Below, piece by piece: positions 1-12,300 of a stretch of DNA of 64,000 nucleotides (position 1 is its first letter; the number at the start of each line of letters is the position of its first letter). Location of the stretch: contig CM072873.1 of assembly GCA_036937835.1 (NCBI GenBank), positions 11,892,001-11,956,000 on the forward strand, in the 5' to 3' direction. A program made the translations under genes and the position numbers. The notes beneath the pieces were generated by a model that did no database searches, was not told the origin of the DNA, and worked only from the letters and a program-made list of their open reading frames with translations. The DNA is from Pampus argenteus. Its lineage: Eukaryota; Chordata; Actinopteri; Scombriformes; Stromateidae.

Positions 1-39
1 GTGCATCTAATGTCAAAAATGACACAAAGATCCACTCAC

Positions 40-363
40 CGGCCACGCGAACTGGAAGGGAATGACGATCTTCCCGGCGTCGTTGTTTCGGTTCTGTCCG
101 GTTTTCTGGCCGCTCTTGAACTGAAAAGTATTCCCACCGATAACCTTAGTAGTTTCCGATCCGTAGGTGCACGGTCCATTGGTCGTGACCTCCGTTTGGT
201 ATTCCTTTAAACACACTCTGAAGTAGGTGTCGCACTCGTCCGCGCCGCAGTGGCCCTCCGCGGCGCTCTTCTCCGCGTCGCAGCAGTCGCCGTTCAGGAG
301 TTGACCTTTGGGGTTTTCCACCGAAATCAACTGCAGCTCGAAGTAGCCCGTGGACTGAGACAC
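40..363 (-). CDS. jag2: Jagged-2-like Notch ligand, coding exon 2 (MNNL domain)
   Basis: This exon encodes 108 residues of a membrane-bound DSL-family Notch ligand, which activates Notch receptors on neighbouring cells. The frame holds the MNNL (N-terminal, C2-like) domain. It shows GYFELQL at the start, then a CC pair, then DECDTYFRVCLKEYQ, VIGGNTF and IPFQFAWP. The acceptor is TGTTGTCCTCAG just above 363, and the donor after the FAWP codons is GTGAGT (39 downward). Both junctions are phase 0, and a boundary after FAWP fits known Jagged genes. GYFELQL and VIPFQFAWP look closer to Jagged-2 than to Jagged-1 (GQFELEI, FSFAWP) from memory of the families. Teleosts often keep two jag2 copies, and I cannot say whether this is jag2a or jag2b. 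The DSL domain, EGF repeats and transmembrane part lie outside the window to the left. An in-frame ATG just before the exon lies in the intron and is not the start. Confidence 0.93.
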
Positions 364-1153
364 CTGAGGACAACACGGCATAGAGTGAAAAATGTGTCCA
401 TTCTGACCTTGTTTTGTTTTTCCCTTATAAAATGATATTTTTTTGCCACATAACGGTGTATTTAGGATCCATTCCTAAATAATAATAGCTCTACCTGAAT
501 CATCTAAAACATGGATGTATATCATTTTGGAAATATGAGGAATCATGTCACACGATGCGCAGTTTTAAGGTTAAAGTCACTCAGCAGCCCACACTGCTGG
601 ACATTTGGGTCAGTTGAACTTCAGGGCTTGATAACAGGACCTAAGGACTCCAATTTAGCTCAGATGGCTGCTGCACACCACAAGAAGTCACAATCATGTC
701 TTTCAATCTCAAAACGAGATGCCAGAAAAAAAAACGAGAAATGAATCGATCAAAGAGCTGAAATATTAAAGATTTGATCGCGAGTGGAGCAGCGCTGGAA
801 ACACGTGAAGCTATTTGACCGACAGCTCCGCTATAACCAACCACAACGAATGATTGAAGCACTTTATGAAACTTTACCTTTATATATATATATATATGTG
901 TGTCAAGTAGATGGTCTCCGTGTTATTACACAAATATACCGCTCACGACACAGCAGACGTTGTAAAAAAATGTTCCTGTAAACTGCAAACCTAATTTCAT
1001 GCGCAAATTTAGATATACCGAGATCATATGATTCAAATGTAGAGCAGGCCATCCAATTAAGGCTGGAATTTAACCCCCTCCAGTCGATTGATAAGTCAAA
1101 CCAGCATGAAAAGCATCATCTCCCTTTGACATGAAGAGAATAAAAGTTCTCAC
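364..1153 (-). other. jag2: Intron 1 of the Jagged-2-like gene
   Basis: The intron runs from GTGAGA at 1153 to CCTCAG at 364 when read on the minus strand, and is 790 bp long. It is AT-rich, with a short (TA)n run near 882-897. I see no further exon or named repeat inside. A long first intron is usual in Jagged genes, and this one is compact, as is common in fish. Confidence 0.85.
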
Positions 1154-1222
1154 CTCAGCACACAGCGTCAGGAGAAGACACACTAGTGAGAAGCGGTGCA
1201 GTTTCCCCAGATTATTCCACAT
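1154..1222 (-). CDS. jag2: Jagged-2-like Notch ligand, coding exon 1 (start codon and signal peptide)
   Basis: This 69-bp exon begins at an ATG (1222-1220) and encodes 23 residues, MWNNLGKLHRFSLVCLLL followed by TLCAE. That is a basic n-region followed by a hydrophobic core ending in small residues, as in a secretory signal peptide. It reads GAG then GTGAGA at 1153, a good splice donor, and joins in phase 0 to exon 2 across a 790-bp intron. The joined protein runs from the signal core into VSQSTGYFEL, the expected start of a mature Jagged ligand. I chose this start because it gives a complete signal peptide in the right phase with a donor at the end. The exon is too short to stand out by open-frame length alone. 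No competing start is seen nearby in the same frame. The 5' leader extends to higher coordinates. Confidence 0.88.
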
Positions 1223-1600
1223 GTCTCCGGCTGATCGGTGTTGGTTACCATTAGGGAAAATGAAAGATATGTATGTCTCAATCAGTCAAAATAATTAAGA
1301 AGAAAAAGCAAGTATCCTCCTCCTGGTCTCCGAGGCATGCACGGCGTGCTCCCCGGGATGCCTGCAGGTCTGGAGGAGGAAAAGCGCACCGCTGCTGCTG
1401 CTGCTGCTGATCCACGGACGCACAACAAGACGCGCAAACTCCACTTCCCTCCGTCGCTCGACGCACTAAACAGCAGAGAAGTGGATCCGCGATGCGTCTA
1501 GACCCAAAGCCAGAGTCGGGTGCTCCCACGCTGACGGACAGTTCAGTGGACCAATCACTGGCCGAATGGGTGGAACGTTTCAGTTGAGAGCCAATCAGGG
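1223..1600 (-). promoter_or_regulatory. jag2: 5' leader and probable promoter of the Jagged-2-like gene
   Basis: This segment is upstream of the start codon and is richer in G+C and CpG than the flank beyond it. Two inverted CCAAT boxes (plus-strand ccaatca at 1551 and 1591) sit 40 bp apart, an arrangement typical of NF-Y sites about 60-100 bp upstream of a start site. By inference transcription begins near 1450-1520. The putative leader holds a (CAG)n tract on the minus strand (plus-strand gctgctgctg, about 1390-1409). It also holds an 83-codon upstream open frame (1529 to 1278) that ends 55 bases before the Jagged ATG. No clear TATA box was found. The start site is not mapped by anything in the sequence itself. 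Confidence 0.5.
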
Positions 1601-4011
1601 AGAAAAGCAGGAGGAGGAGTAAAGGAAGGACGCCTGATGGATTTATGATTGAAGATTTCTCCTACAGAAGCTTGTATTTGTATTTTTATTAAACCACCAA
1701 ACTGCATTTTAATGAAAAATATGTTGCCTAGACTGAAATAGACCCCCCTCCTCGTCCCAATAAATCAAATTTAAAATATGACTTTGTTGCAACTTTTATG
1801 CAGAAGTTCAATTCAGAAATGTAATATTAAAACAATAACAATGATAAACACAGCGACAGGCTACAAATCAGAGTCATAAATAATCACCAATAACATGCAG
1901 AGTTGTAAATGTTGTGTACAGTGAAGGGACACCTGAGCTCCTCACTGAGCTGCGGACAGAGGAAAGACGGCTGTTAGCGCCCTCTACTGAGCGCTCAACA
2001 ACACACACACGCACACACACACGCACACTTACAATTTACAACTTATAATTCATCAGTTTCCCTGAAATTGACTGATATATGGAAAACTATATTAAAAGAC
2101 ACCTGCAAGCTGTTTGGCAGACCCACAGCTGTCAGGTCGTGGAGCCTTTGTTTATTTATGGGTAACATAGCAACACATTTGTAAAGTTTATCCCAATGTT
2201 TCTTGAACAAGCCATTGTCTGAGGACAGTATTTCTTTGTTTGGCATCAGATTCAAGCTGCACATTTCTGCAATACTTAATTTAAATATAATGCCAATGTT
2301 CAGTAATGCAGCTACGTCTTGATGGTGAAGATGTTCAACCACACCGACAGCCAAAATCTCGTATTCATTATCAAACACTCACGACCCAATGAAAGACAGC
2401 TGCTACAGACAGGATATTTTGTGCACTTTTGCCATGTTTAAGCCTTCAAACGTTGCGTTTACTAATTTCAAACTTCGCAGCATGTCAATCTGTTACTTCC
2501 AACATTTCATGCTCGCTTCCGTATTTGACACAACAGCCTTTCATTTGGGAAACAGGGTGAATCCACAGTGTCTCAGATGGTGGGCCATGGGACCATCTGA
2601 TAACAGCTGTTTCTCACCACACAGCTCTTCCTGCTGCAGCTTCAGCTCGTGCAGACAGTAGATCAGTTCTGCGGGCTGGTCAGTCTACGGCTGCTGTGTT
2701 GAGTCCGACAGGTGGCCTCTGACACCCTGCAGCAGATGTTTCCTCCCAGGGAAGCAGGTGCAGACACACACGCACACATACACACACACACACACATTTT
2801 GTCATTTGCCCATACTTGTGTGCATATGACTCATTCACATGCCTGAGCACAGACACAAACATCTTCAGTTCATCTCTTTACGACGACTCTTATCGGCAGT
2901 GATAAGAAAGTCTGTGAAACTCCAACAGATAAACTGGAGAAGTAATGAGGTTAATTAGAGCAGCCTCTATACACTATATGAGGGTTGTACTTATGATTTC
3001 CTGAAATACTGTTGTTTTTTACTTTACATTATTATATTAACATTGATGTGATGGCTGGAACTACTTCACAAAACAAATATATTTCAAATGAAATAACCTC
3101 ATAAAACATTAAAAAAAAACTTAAGTTCCTCCTTTTCCTTATTTATTATGTCTTTACTTCACTTTGAAGACAAACTATGTGTGTTACAATAGCTGAATTG
3201 CTTGATATGCTATATTAAAATACAAATTGTCTTCACATAGAGTTTCTATACATAGAGAGATCCATGCACAGAAATCTGTAAACCGTTGCCTTTGAACTGA
3301 AATGGTTCAGTTGCTCATAGTTCAGACCCACTGGAATTTGGGTTATTGATAAACACGTTGTGCTTCAAGTCACTGCAGATGTTTCTGTGTTAATAATTTC
3401 TGCATTAACGTACTTGCTGTTGCGATTTAGTCGTATATGAACGCAATTTCTAGAAGACGTGGTTGTGTTTCAAGATGACACAGTCTTAAAAAAAAACACG
3501 TATACTTTCACTTTCACTATACTTTCCTCACATCTAGTTTTTATAAGAGAAGAATATCAACACTGTGTACTGTACAGTGTGTAGACCTACTGCACATGTT
3601 GACTCCTGGTTTGCAGATGGAAGAGTACCTTTATAAAAAAAAACAAAAAACATTTTCATGTTGGAGAGATGAATGTTTGAAGGATTAAGAAATTCTGCAG
3701 GAGATAACCTCCCATCTCACATTGCTGGGGCCTCTAATGCGGAACAGAGACTAAACAAGAGCCCTGCTGAAGTCTCCACATACTGATCTGATATGTCCTG
3801 CAGTGCAGATATGATGCTGCTGTTTACAATCACTGCACCACTTTATATAATAATCCCACTGCTGCACATAGGACTGTTTTTCAGAGGAATTTAAAATATT
3901 ATAACTGTTCATATATATATGAAGACAAATGCAGATCCAGAAAGAGAACATGCCAGTAAAGAGTTCATAACTGTTTGTTATTAACCTATAGCATAGCTGT
4001 CTATATAAAGT
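1601..4011. other. Intergenic flank with two CA microsatellites
   Basis: AT-rich non-coding DNA upstream of the Jagged gene. It holds (CA)n tracts at about 1999-2028 and 2764-2796, several A runs and no recognisable gene. Open frames of 60-111 codons here have no family motif or exon-like borders. Confidence 0.6.
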
Positions 4012-4254
4012 TACAGTGCATTCAGAAAGTATTCAAACTCCATAACGACAAAGCGAAAACAGAATTTTTGCATATTTTCATACATATTTGCATAAAAAGT
4101 TGAAACTAAAATATCACATTGACATATTTTGTTATGACATATCATATTATGATATTTTGATCATCTTTAAGATGTTTCTACACCTTGATTGGAGTCCACA
4201 TGTGGTAAAATCAATTGACAGGACATGATTTGAAAAATCACACAACTGTCGAGA

Positions 4255-4900
4255 TAATGTGTCAAGGCACGGATCTGGGGAAGGCTACCAAAACATTTCT
4301 GCTGCATGGAAGTTTTCCAAGATGCCCAGCGGCCTCCATAATTCTTAAATGGAAGAAGTTTGCAACAGATTTCCAGGAGCTGACCCGACCAAACTGAGCA
4401 ATCAGGGAAGAAGGGCCTTGATATGAGAGGTGACCAAGAACATGATCACTGTGGCTGAGCTCCAGAGATGCTGTGTGGAAACGGTGGGAACTTCCAGGAC
4501 AACAACCATCACTGCAACACACAGAAAAGCCTGCTTGAAGTTTGCAAAAAAAGCACCTAAAGGACTCTCAGACCTAAAGAAACAAGATTCTCTGGTCTGA
4601 TGAAAGGGGGGGGGGGGGTTCAGCAGCAGGGAGAATGGTCAGGGTTGAGGGAAATGGAGCAAAGTACAGAGATTATCCGAAACACACAGCCAAGACAACA
4701 CAGGAGTGGCTTAGGGACAACTCTGTGAACGTCCTGGAGTGGCCCAGCCAGAACCCTGACTTGAACCCAACATCGAACATCTCTGGAGAGACCTGAACCG
4801 TCGGCCACTGTCTAACCTGACAGAGCATAAGAGAATCTGCAGAGAAGAACAGCAGAAAATCCAGGCGTGCAAAGCTTGTTGCGTCATACCCAAGAGTTCA
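4255..4900 (+). pseudogene. Tc1 transposase relic
   Basis: Pieces of the Tc1 transposase can be read in order on the plus strand. An HGSGEGYQNISAA-like helix-turn-helix segment appears near 4265-4300. A KWKKFATDFQ-like segment follows near 4350. Nucleotide stretches for the DDE part (gagcaaagtacagagatt, near 4655) and for the segment around gcccagccagaaccctgac (near 4742) come later. The reading frame is broken by stops and frameshifts, by a G homopolymer at about 4606-4618, and by deletion of a large part of the catalytic domain between about 4560 and 4640. The usual length of about 340 residues is not preserved. It normally cuts and pastes its own element, but this copy cannot make protein. 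Confidence 0.85.
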
Positions 4901-4903
4901 GAC

Positions 4904-5718
4904 CAGGGCTGTCAAACTCAGTTTCACTGGGGGCCAAAGGTCAAAACACACTTCAGGTCGCGATCCGAACAGGATAAATACTGATTAAACACACTAAAAG
5001 TAAATGTTTCCTGAACATGAATAAAAACAGACAGGAATACTATTCCACAATACATAAACTTAAACTTTATAACTTAACATACTTGGCTCTTTATAAAAAA
5101 AAAATATATCTCTCAAAAAATCTAAATTATAAAAGTTACAACTATGAACATGCTGCAAAAGACATGAAACCAAAAGTAAAAATAACAAATCAAAACATTC
5201 GGTGTTCACAGTTCATACATGTTCCAGTTTTAACACTTCACCACACAGTGTTTGCTGATGTATGATGTAATGATGTGACGTCAACTCACCAGTACATCTT
5301 TACTCGCATCCTGCCCACGAGCCCACCTGCCCATGCTGCAACACGTTTGTCCCGGTGCAGTTTCCTGTCGTTGTCCGGTGCGTTTAATGTCCAGTATTTC
5401 CTCTGTAATGATGGAGATGACTAGCTGTGCAGTGTCCGTCATGTCAATAAAGTCTTTGCTGTTCTTAAATCAGTGTCCATCTCTCAGACTTGCATTTGCC
5501 AACATTTAGATGCTTTTTGTCTGGACAACTTCAGCATACAGTTTTGTCTCCCATCGTTTATTGTTAACGGCTCGTTTAGCTTCGACGTTACAATAGTGTT
5601 GCAAACAGTAACAGACGCTTGATTTGAATGGCGCGGTCACGTTTCCAGGTAACCTATCATTAGGCAAGACAGGTGTTGCGCTGCATTATGGGATCTGTAG
5701 TTTGTGTATTATCATCGC
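4904..5718. mobile_element. hAT-like non-autonomous element nested in the Tc1 copy
   Basis: The left edge reads CAGGGCTGTCAAACTCA and is followed by a gggggccaaa stretch, the hallmark of a common hAT (Charlie-like) terminal sequence. It starts exactly where Tc1 similarity stops. The right side includes gcattatgggatctgtagtt, also common near hAT ends. Tc1 sequence resumes by about 5720. I could not identify a clean 8-bp target duplication or a right terminal repeat, so the right edge is approximate. No hAT transposase frame is visible, so it is non-autonomous or a relic. Confidence 0.6.
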
Positions 5719-5919
5719 TTCATAAAGGGTACTTACGTCATATATCAGTTTTTCCTTTTCAATGAATTTGCAAGCATTTCTAAAATCCTGTTTTCGCTTT
5801 GTCATTATGTTGTATTGAGTGTAGATTGACGAGGGGAAAATTAATTATTGATTTTAGCAAAGAGCTGTAACATAACCGAAAAAGCGAAGCAGTCTTAAAT
5901 ACTTTCTGAATGCACCGTA

Positions 5920-7925
5920 TATGTACTGTTTACTGTGTATATTCTACAGTGTATAATATGGACATTGAATGATATTGAATTGATATAGAGTGATATTAAG
6001 CGTAAGATCTACAGTTTAAGTGATTAAAACACAGAACATGAATTACCGTCAGCCATCAGTCTAACACATTTCAAACCTTCTTGAATCAGATTAATCGCAC
6101 ACCTCTGCTAATTAAAGACACACACTTTGAGGCTTTTGTGCCCGCTGCAGTTTTTTGATTATGGATCAATTTGTGTGCTGAGATGTGTTGAAAAGCCTAA
6201 AACACTGGAAACCTTAAAACAGGCCAAACTGATGGTGCAAATGCTATATAATTCAGACAGAATCCATTTTTTTGTCTATACCATGTCATGTCATGTCCTA
6301 CTTTGCATATATGTTCTGCACTACACTTCACAAGCTCAGCTCTGTCACAAATTCCTGCACGTATATCACACCTGGTGATTAAAATAATTGTGCCTCTGAT
6401 GACTGTGTTTTAAGATCTCAGTAGACATGAAATATTTCTCTGTTAAATCCTGAGTCAGCTCTGCAGGTGAGCGCAGGCTGGCGCGTACCTACCTGCATGG
6501 GAGTCATCATGATTTCTGACTCCCTTTGCGCTATTTATTGCTTTATTCTTTAAAGGTGCATTTAATAATAATAATAATATACTAAAAATATATTATGCCA
6601 GCAAATAAACAAACATAAATATGTGAACATAATTGGCAGAAATGGATATGCCGATGGTAAATGTACATAAACATGTATCAATCGAATGACATGAGAATCA
6701 ATGGAAAAATAAAGACCTTTTGGGTTTGAGAGCACAGAAGAATAATGCATTTTAATTCATTTTATGTTGCAAGCTCTACATCTGTTCTACAACATAAGAT
6801 TCATCTCATAATATAACAAAACCTCAGCTGGCACGCACCCCCAAAACATGTAAACAAACTCTGAAATAACAGCTCTGCTGATGAGTCACTCGAACCAGTA
6901 AAATTATATCACTTTCTGGCAGCAGTTTTCTTTTTTTGTTGGGTTTTTTTTCTGTCTTTGGGAACCCTCTGATTTCTCTTACTGACTCTTTTTTTCTCTC
7001 TCTATATGACTCATGAAAATCATAGACCGGCATGTTTTTTTAGTGCGCAACAGGCCGAGGGCTGAGAGAGCTGCCATAGAAACGTTTACAAGTCCCGTCC
7101 TGAAGAATGCAAACAGAACTGAGTACGGCTCTTATCTCACAAAAGAGTAAACTTTAGACAGTCTTGTTGTGGCTTGCCTGTGTGGTCTTTCAACTACAAT
7201 ATGGCACATTGGAGGATCATTTTCTCAGAATGGAAGATTGTCACAGTTTTTCAATCCTTGTATAACCAAGCAACTTGAATTAAAAAAATACAATCTTTTG
7301 TATTTTTTTGACAGAGGTGAACACACATTGACACACTCAGTGCCTTGCTCAACGGCATGTGAAGTTGATGATGTCAAGGGAGAGGACAGAATTACTAATT
7401 TTTTCCCAGCAGGGATTTTAAATGTGTGACGCTCACTTCCCAAAGGAGCGACTCCGATCACTGTTTCTCATAACAGGGTGTGGTTGAACGTCTGGATCAA
7501 ACTGTAGCTGAGAACTGTTTAGAGAGCTAGACAGGTAGAGTTCAGCCTGCCAGGAGTCCTCAGGTTATGTCAGGCAAGTCAGTCTGAGTCGAGCATGTCG
7601 TACTCAGATGTGATCAGCATCTGGAAGAAAAGCTTCAGCATGAATGTTGTCAGTGTGTATGTGTGTGTGTGTATGTGTGTGTGTTGAGCTTTAAATGATA
7701 ATTTAAAGATAATTTTAACTTAATTTTTAAGATTTTAAGATTAAGATTTTAACTCTCACTTGGCCAACTCTGTCACTCTGTTACAACTGCTTCGGGTTGT
7801 CTGATGATGTAAACACTTGCAGGTCTTATAGATGGGAATCTTTCCAAACAATTCATATGACATGAATGTGGCATAACTTCAGGGAACAAACATGATGGGA
7901 ACAAACACAATGAGAGTCACTAGAA
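5920..7925. other. Intergenic stretch, no gene seen
   Basis: AT-rich DNA with a short (AAT)n run near 6566-6580 and a (TG)n-rich tract at 7653-7685. Open frames here lack motifs and plausible splice borders. Confidence 0.55.
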
Positions 7926-7929
7926 ACCG

Positions 7930-7992
7930 GAGTCAAAGTCCTTGTATGTGTGAACATACTTGGCCAACAAAGCAGATTCTGATTCAGATTTT
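7930..7992 (+). repeat. 3' tail of a LINE-like retroelement
   Basis: The segment reads cttgtatgtgtgaacatac, then tggccaacaaagc, then repeats of gattct/gattca. In fish genomes this combination (a tggccaataaagc motif followed by short GATTCT repeats) is a familiar 3' end of a truncated LINE. Only the tail is present. The family assignment is from memory. Confidence 0.5.
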
Positions 7993-8477
7993 GAAGTCAA
8001 GAAAGTAGAAACCATGTTTGACCTCCATCTGCTCCTCTTACGTCTAAGCTTTAATGGCTCACACCTTCAGAGAATCACTGTTTGATGTTTTGACATCTTG
8101 CTGACAGGCTGGAAGCCTGATCTCCACCTCTGCACATACCTGCTGAGAAGTCAAGCCTGCACACTCAACTACACACACCTCCACTTATCGCTACTTTAAG
8201 AGTGAACTGCTGGAACAGGCATTACTAATGAAGCATTATTCACCCCCCCTCCATTCCTTAATGCACACACCTATTTTCTCTGTTTACGTAGTTTTCATGC
8301 TGTGTGTGTGTGTAGAAACATTCCTTATCATGCATTAAAGTGATGTGTCATTCTTTTGACACCAGTTTCAGCTGCATTCACACTGCAGAAAAATGAGGAA
8401 AAAGACTAAATCCTTTTTTCATATGTGGCGCTAAATTTGGTTTATATCTGATTTGCTGTAATGTGATGTCAATTTCA

Positions 8478-8530
8478 ACCAGACAGTATATAAAGATGTA
8501 TGTAATGAGGTGTGATGTCACCCATTATTT
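8478..8530 (+). repeat. Short piece of a dispersed fish repeat
   Basis: The segment tataaagatgtatgtaatg followed by tgatgtcacccat resembles the better-preserved repeat at 54776-54945 (tataaaaacgatggatgta, later gatgtgacccat). Both match a repeat I recall from many teleost genomes. Its class is unclear to me. Confidence 0.4.
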
Positions 8531-9298
8531 CGCATTGAGTTGCAGTTTACAGTTGGCACCATCTGTTCCATTGTGAGTCAGGACTTTCCAGATAATTAGT
8601 GCTTTCACACTCAGGAAACACTGAGCTGTGCACACTTCGGCTAACATTAGCCGCTTCTGAATTACGCTAACACGGTAGGCAGCATGAACACCTGCAGAAA
8701 TGTCTGGGCCCATTCACTGGGCCCTCTCCAAATCTGCTTTACTCATAGCAACGCATGCATATGTTCTCGTTCTCCTACATAAACACACACATAAACTGAG
8801 AGACTTAACCAGTTACTCAATTTTGATGTTTTGACATTGTGCACAAAAGATTAATTATGAAATAGGCTACATTTTACCAAAGTGACAATAAATAAAATGT
8901 TTATTTTTTGTTGTTTTGATATGTACAGGAGTATTTTGGTTCAAAATAACATAATATTTTCTGACCTCCATGGACCGCTCAAGTGCGCCTCAGAAAGCTT
9001 TTCCCCTTTTTCCCCTCTTATTGGCGACTCCGACAGCAGTCAGACCAAGTAACATTAAACTTAGAATAAATATTATAAATATGGAGACAGTTGTCTGACT
9101 CAGTACGAGTCCCGGAGCTGGGAATCACTCAAATTTACTGGCATTGATTTGATTTTGATCTCAAGGCTCTGTGTAATATACGCTTCCTCTACAAATATTG
9201 TCCTCCGCAACCACATCTCGAACAACAACAGCAATGGATGCTAAGAAGGAAAATGTTAACTAATGTACGCTAAAAGCCACAAAATGTTGCTCTGGCCA

Positions 9299-9360
9299 AC
9301 ATTAGCTACGGCTCTGCTAGCCAGCTAGCTAGCAGTTAGTTCATTAGCTAATGCTTATTA
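9299..9360. repeat. GCTAGC/GCTAAC-rich dispersed repeat fragment
   Basis: Clustered attagct, gctagc and ccagctagctagcagttag words form a simple pattern seen again at 50630-50750. Such gctaac/gctagc-rich patches recur in teleost genomes. No element ends are visible. Confidence 0.4.
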
Positions 9361-12300
9361 TAGCACTTGCTTTGTGGAGGTCAAAGAACCAAAGAAATAC
9401 ATTTGAAAAACTCATAAAATAAGGCCTGAGGATTATCTTAAGTAACCCAGTAATGATTTCTGTAAACAGACTTTCCTTTTGAGTATTTCAAATGTATTTT
9501 GATACTTTGAGCGCACCAAGTGCCATTCAGCTCCGTTGTATTGGAGTAACAGCAGATATGTCTACGTCAAATAATAAACTAAGCGTACCTTACCACATGC
9601 TGCCATGAATGTCATCCAGCTCATCATCTTTCATGGTTTCGCTGTGGATTTGAGCTTGCTGTCTGCCAATGAGTCTCCATACTGTGTAGCCAGATGAGCC
9701 TTTTGAATTTGCACCCAAAGTGATATCAAAACTTTAATTTATAATTTTTCACTGTAGCCTCCATAATTGTCGATCAGGAAAAAAAACCATTTTGAAATAA
9801 AAAAAATAAAAAATCATATATATAAACATGAACTCCTATAAAACCTTTTTATGAAAATATGAAAGATTAGGAAAAAATATTATTTTAAATATTGGTTTCA
9901 CTTATATATATATACTATTTTACACTATTGCATAAACAAAATGTGAGTGTGAATAAATACAAGTTTCTCTATTTGCTGTGAAGCATGTGGCTTCTCCTGT
10001 GAATTGCATCATATTACAGTATCCTGACAGCTCGACTGAAAACTCAAAACAACTTAACCTCGAATCAACCTCAATCATGCCCACACACAGACACACACAC
10101 ACATAGACAGAGCAGGTAAGCAGGTGTTTTTTGCTCTGAACTGAGGTCAGTGAGTGAGCAGCACCAGCAGCAGGTGCAGCTGCTCTAATCCAAAGGTCTG
10201 TGGCTGATAACACTGGAGCCATGATGATTTACGACCTTTATCACCAGCCCAGCAGCAAGGAGGAGGTCTCTGACTGAAACTGTTACGCCTATCAGTCTGT
10301 CCTCTCGTTTTCTGAATGTATTAATATACAAGGCAGGTTTTACAGAAATATCAATGATAAGCAGTCATTGATGATACATTGATGACACATTGTTAAAGAT
10401 GAAACCAGTGGTTTCTAACTTTTAGCTTTTGATATTTCACCAAAAACAGTGTGTAGTCAGAGTCACATTTCACATGTCTATTAGTTGTTAACAGCTTCAC
10501 CAAATAGTGATTTTTCCAGCTACAGCTACAACAGTAACATGCTGTTTACATATGCTTTAGTATTAATAAAAATAAAATCTAATAATATCATTACAATATA
10601 TCAGTCAGAAGACCAAATCAGTACTTTTTTTTACTTAAGTAAAGGATGTGAGTACCAGGTGAGAACATTCTCTCCTCTCATTGGTCATTTGTTTCTGGGA
10701 TGGGAGCGAGAACATAAACACAGGAAGGTCCTGAATAAGGTCCTCTGGATAGATGCAATGCACTTGTTGTTATTCCAGGTCAGACCCTGGTTCATCCTCT
10801 GTCTAGCTGCTAGAAACTCTTGATTTCACGCATCCCAGCATGCAAAGCACACCTGCCTACAGGTATGGTTTAGCTTAAACTTGCAGCCATGTAGTCAATG
10901 GGAGATGGAGATCGGATCACGTTCCCACCACAAACAAACCACTCTAGTGTTCTGTGATTTTCGTTCTCACTTGAGTATAATTGCTGTGTTGAGATCAGTC
11001 ATTGCACCAAAGACAGAAAATCAACCAAAGTCCAAATCAACCGGACTAAACAAGGCAGGTTTGAAAATGTCATAAAAGAAAACTCTTTCACTTAATGTTC
11101 TTAAAACGAGCAACAATAAAGTGGAAATCCTGCATTCAAAATTGTATCTAAGTAAATGGGATTCAGTTTGCAGACAGGTGTGACTCTTCATCTTCCCTAT
11201 ACCTTACCTCAAGGAATTTTAAGATCTACCAGGAAGGAATCTGTAATCTTTCCTCCTCTCTATACGTTTAGATACGTTGTACATACTCTGACAACTTGAA
11301 GTCATTGTCTTATCTATTAAAACAAGGCAGATTCAAGATTTTTACCTGCCAATATTGACTTTTTATGAGCAGAGCAGATCTCTAACCTAACAATTGCACG
11401 TCGGTGGCAACCAAAGGCTCTGATTTCAGCTCTGAAATCAAGGCCAGAAATACAAAGCAGGTCCCTGTCATCTAACACGCCAGCATATGGGCCCCGGTTC
11501 CCAGACCCAGCTACATGTAAACATCTCATTAAGCTCTGCAGCCATAAAAGGAAGGAACAAAACGACAGCGTCCTCTCCCCCACCTCCTTTCCCCTCCCTC
11601 CCTCCCTCCCCACAGACTCAGAGATTGCTAACTGGAGGTGCTGCAGGTCCTGTGAAGCTCCAGGTAATCACTGCAAATTAATACCTGCGTGAGCTTGAGG
11701 GCTTTTCAGTGAACGGTGGAGGAAAAAAAGCTTTAGGCACCCACCTGCATCCTGCATACCTGAGAGGTCAGATCAGTGAGCACATGGATGTGGATAAAAC
11801 TCTGTCTAATCCTAAATATTATATGATGAGTGTAGGACTTAACACATCAACACATTAAAGGCAAAGAGACGTGAAAGCACGCCAACACTTTGGACTCAAT
11901 GAGTGTCTCTGTGCTGGGTTCTCTTCCAACAAAACACATGAATCAATTCAGAAACATGGTGTATATGGGGTAAAAATGACCCCATATATCTTTTAGTTTT
12001 ACTGCAAACTAGCCTGGACCAGAATCAAATAAAAAAAAAAACTTAAATACTATAATAATACCTGTGAATGACAGCAGGGAGCAGTGAGTTTTAAAACATA
12101 TTTGTTCCAGTCCGTATCTTACGATCTTGTTTTCCGAATCAAACACCCTCATATCTGAGGTGTTTGTCTTTTATCTACAGCTGGCCTTTGTGTGGTTCAT
12201 CTGATGGTCCTGTGCTGTCGCAGCAGATAGTAGAAGAAGAAAACCATCACTTTCTCTGTGTGTTATCCTGTGGTGTGAGTGTGAATGAACACATTCTTTG

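Larger units (their letters stand above)
4014..5917 (+). mobile_element. Degenerate Tc1/mariner transposon, interrupted by a hAT-like insert
   Basis: Both ends carry the same inverted terminal sequence. The left end reads CAGTGCATTCAGAAAGTATT, and the right end is its complement with one change near the tip. Each end is bordered by TA (4012-4013 and 5918-5919), the Tc1 target duplication. Just inside both ends lies the family-typical GACAAAGCGAAAACAG signature or its complement. The interior carries the remains of a Tc1 transposase reading left to right. From about 4900 to 5715 the element is interrupted by an unrelated hAT-like sequence, after which the Tc1 3' region resumes. This is a dead copy. 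Confidence 0.9.

Noticed and set aside
11950..11982. Short palindrome atatggggt / accccatat
   Set aside because: The arms are only 9-11 bp and AT-rich flanks are common here, so it could easily arise by chance.
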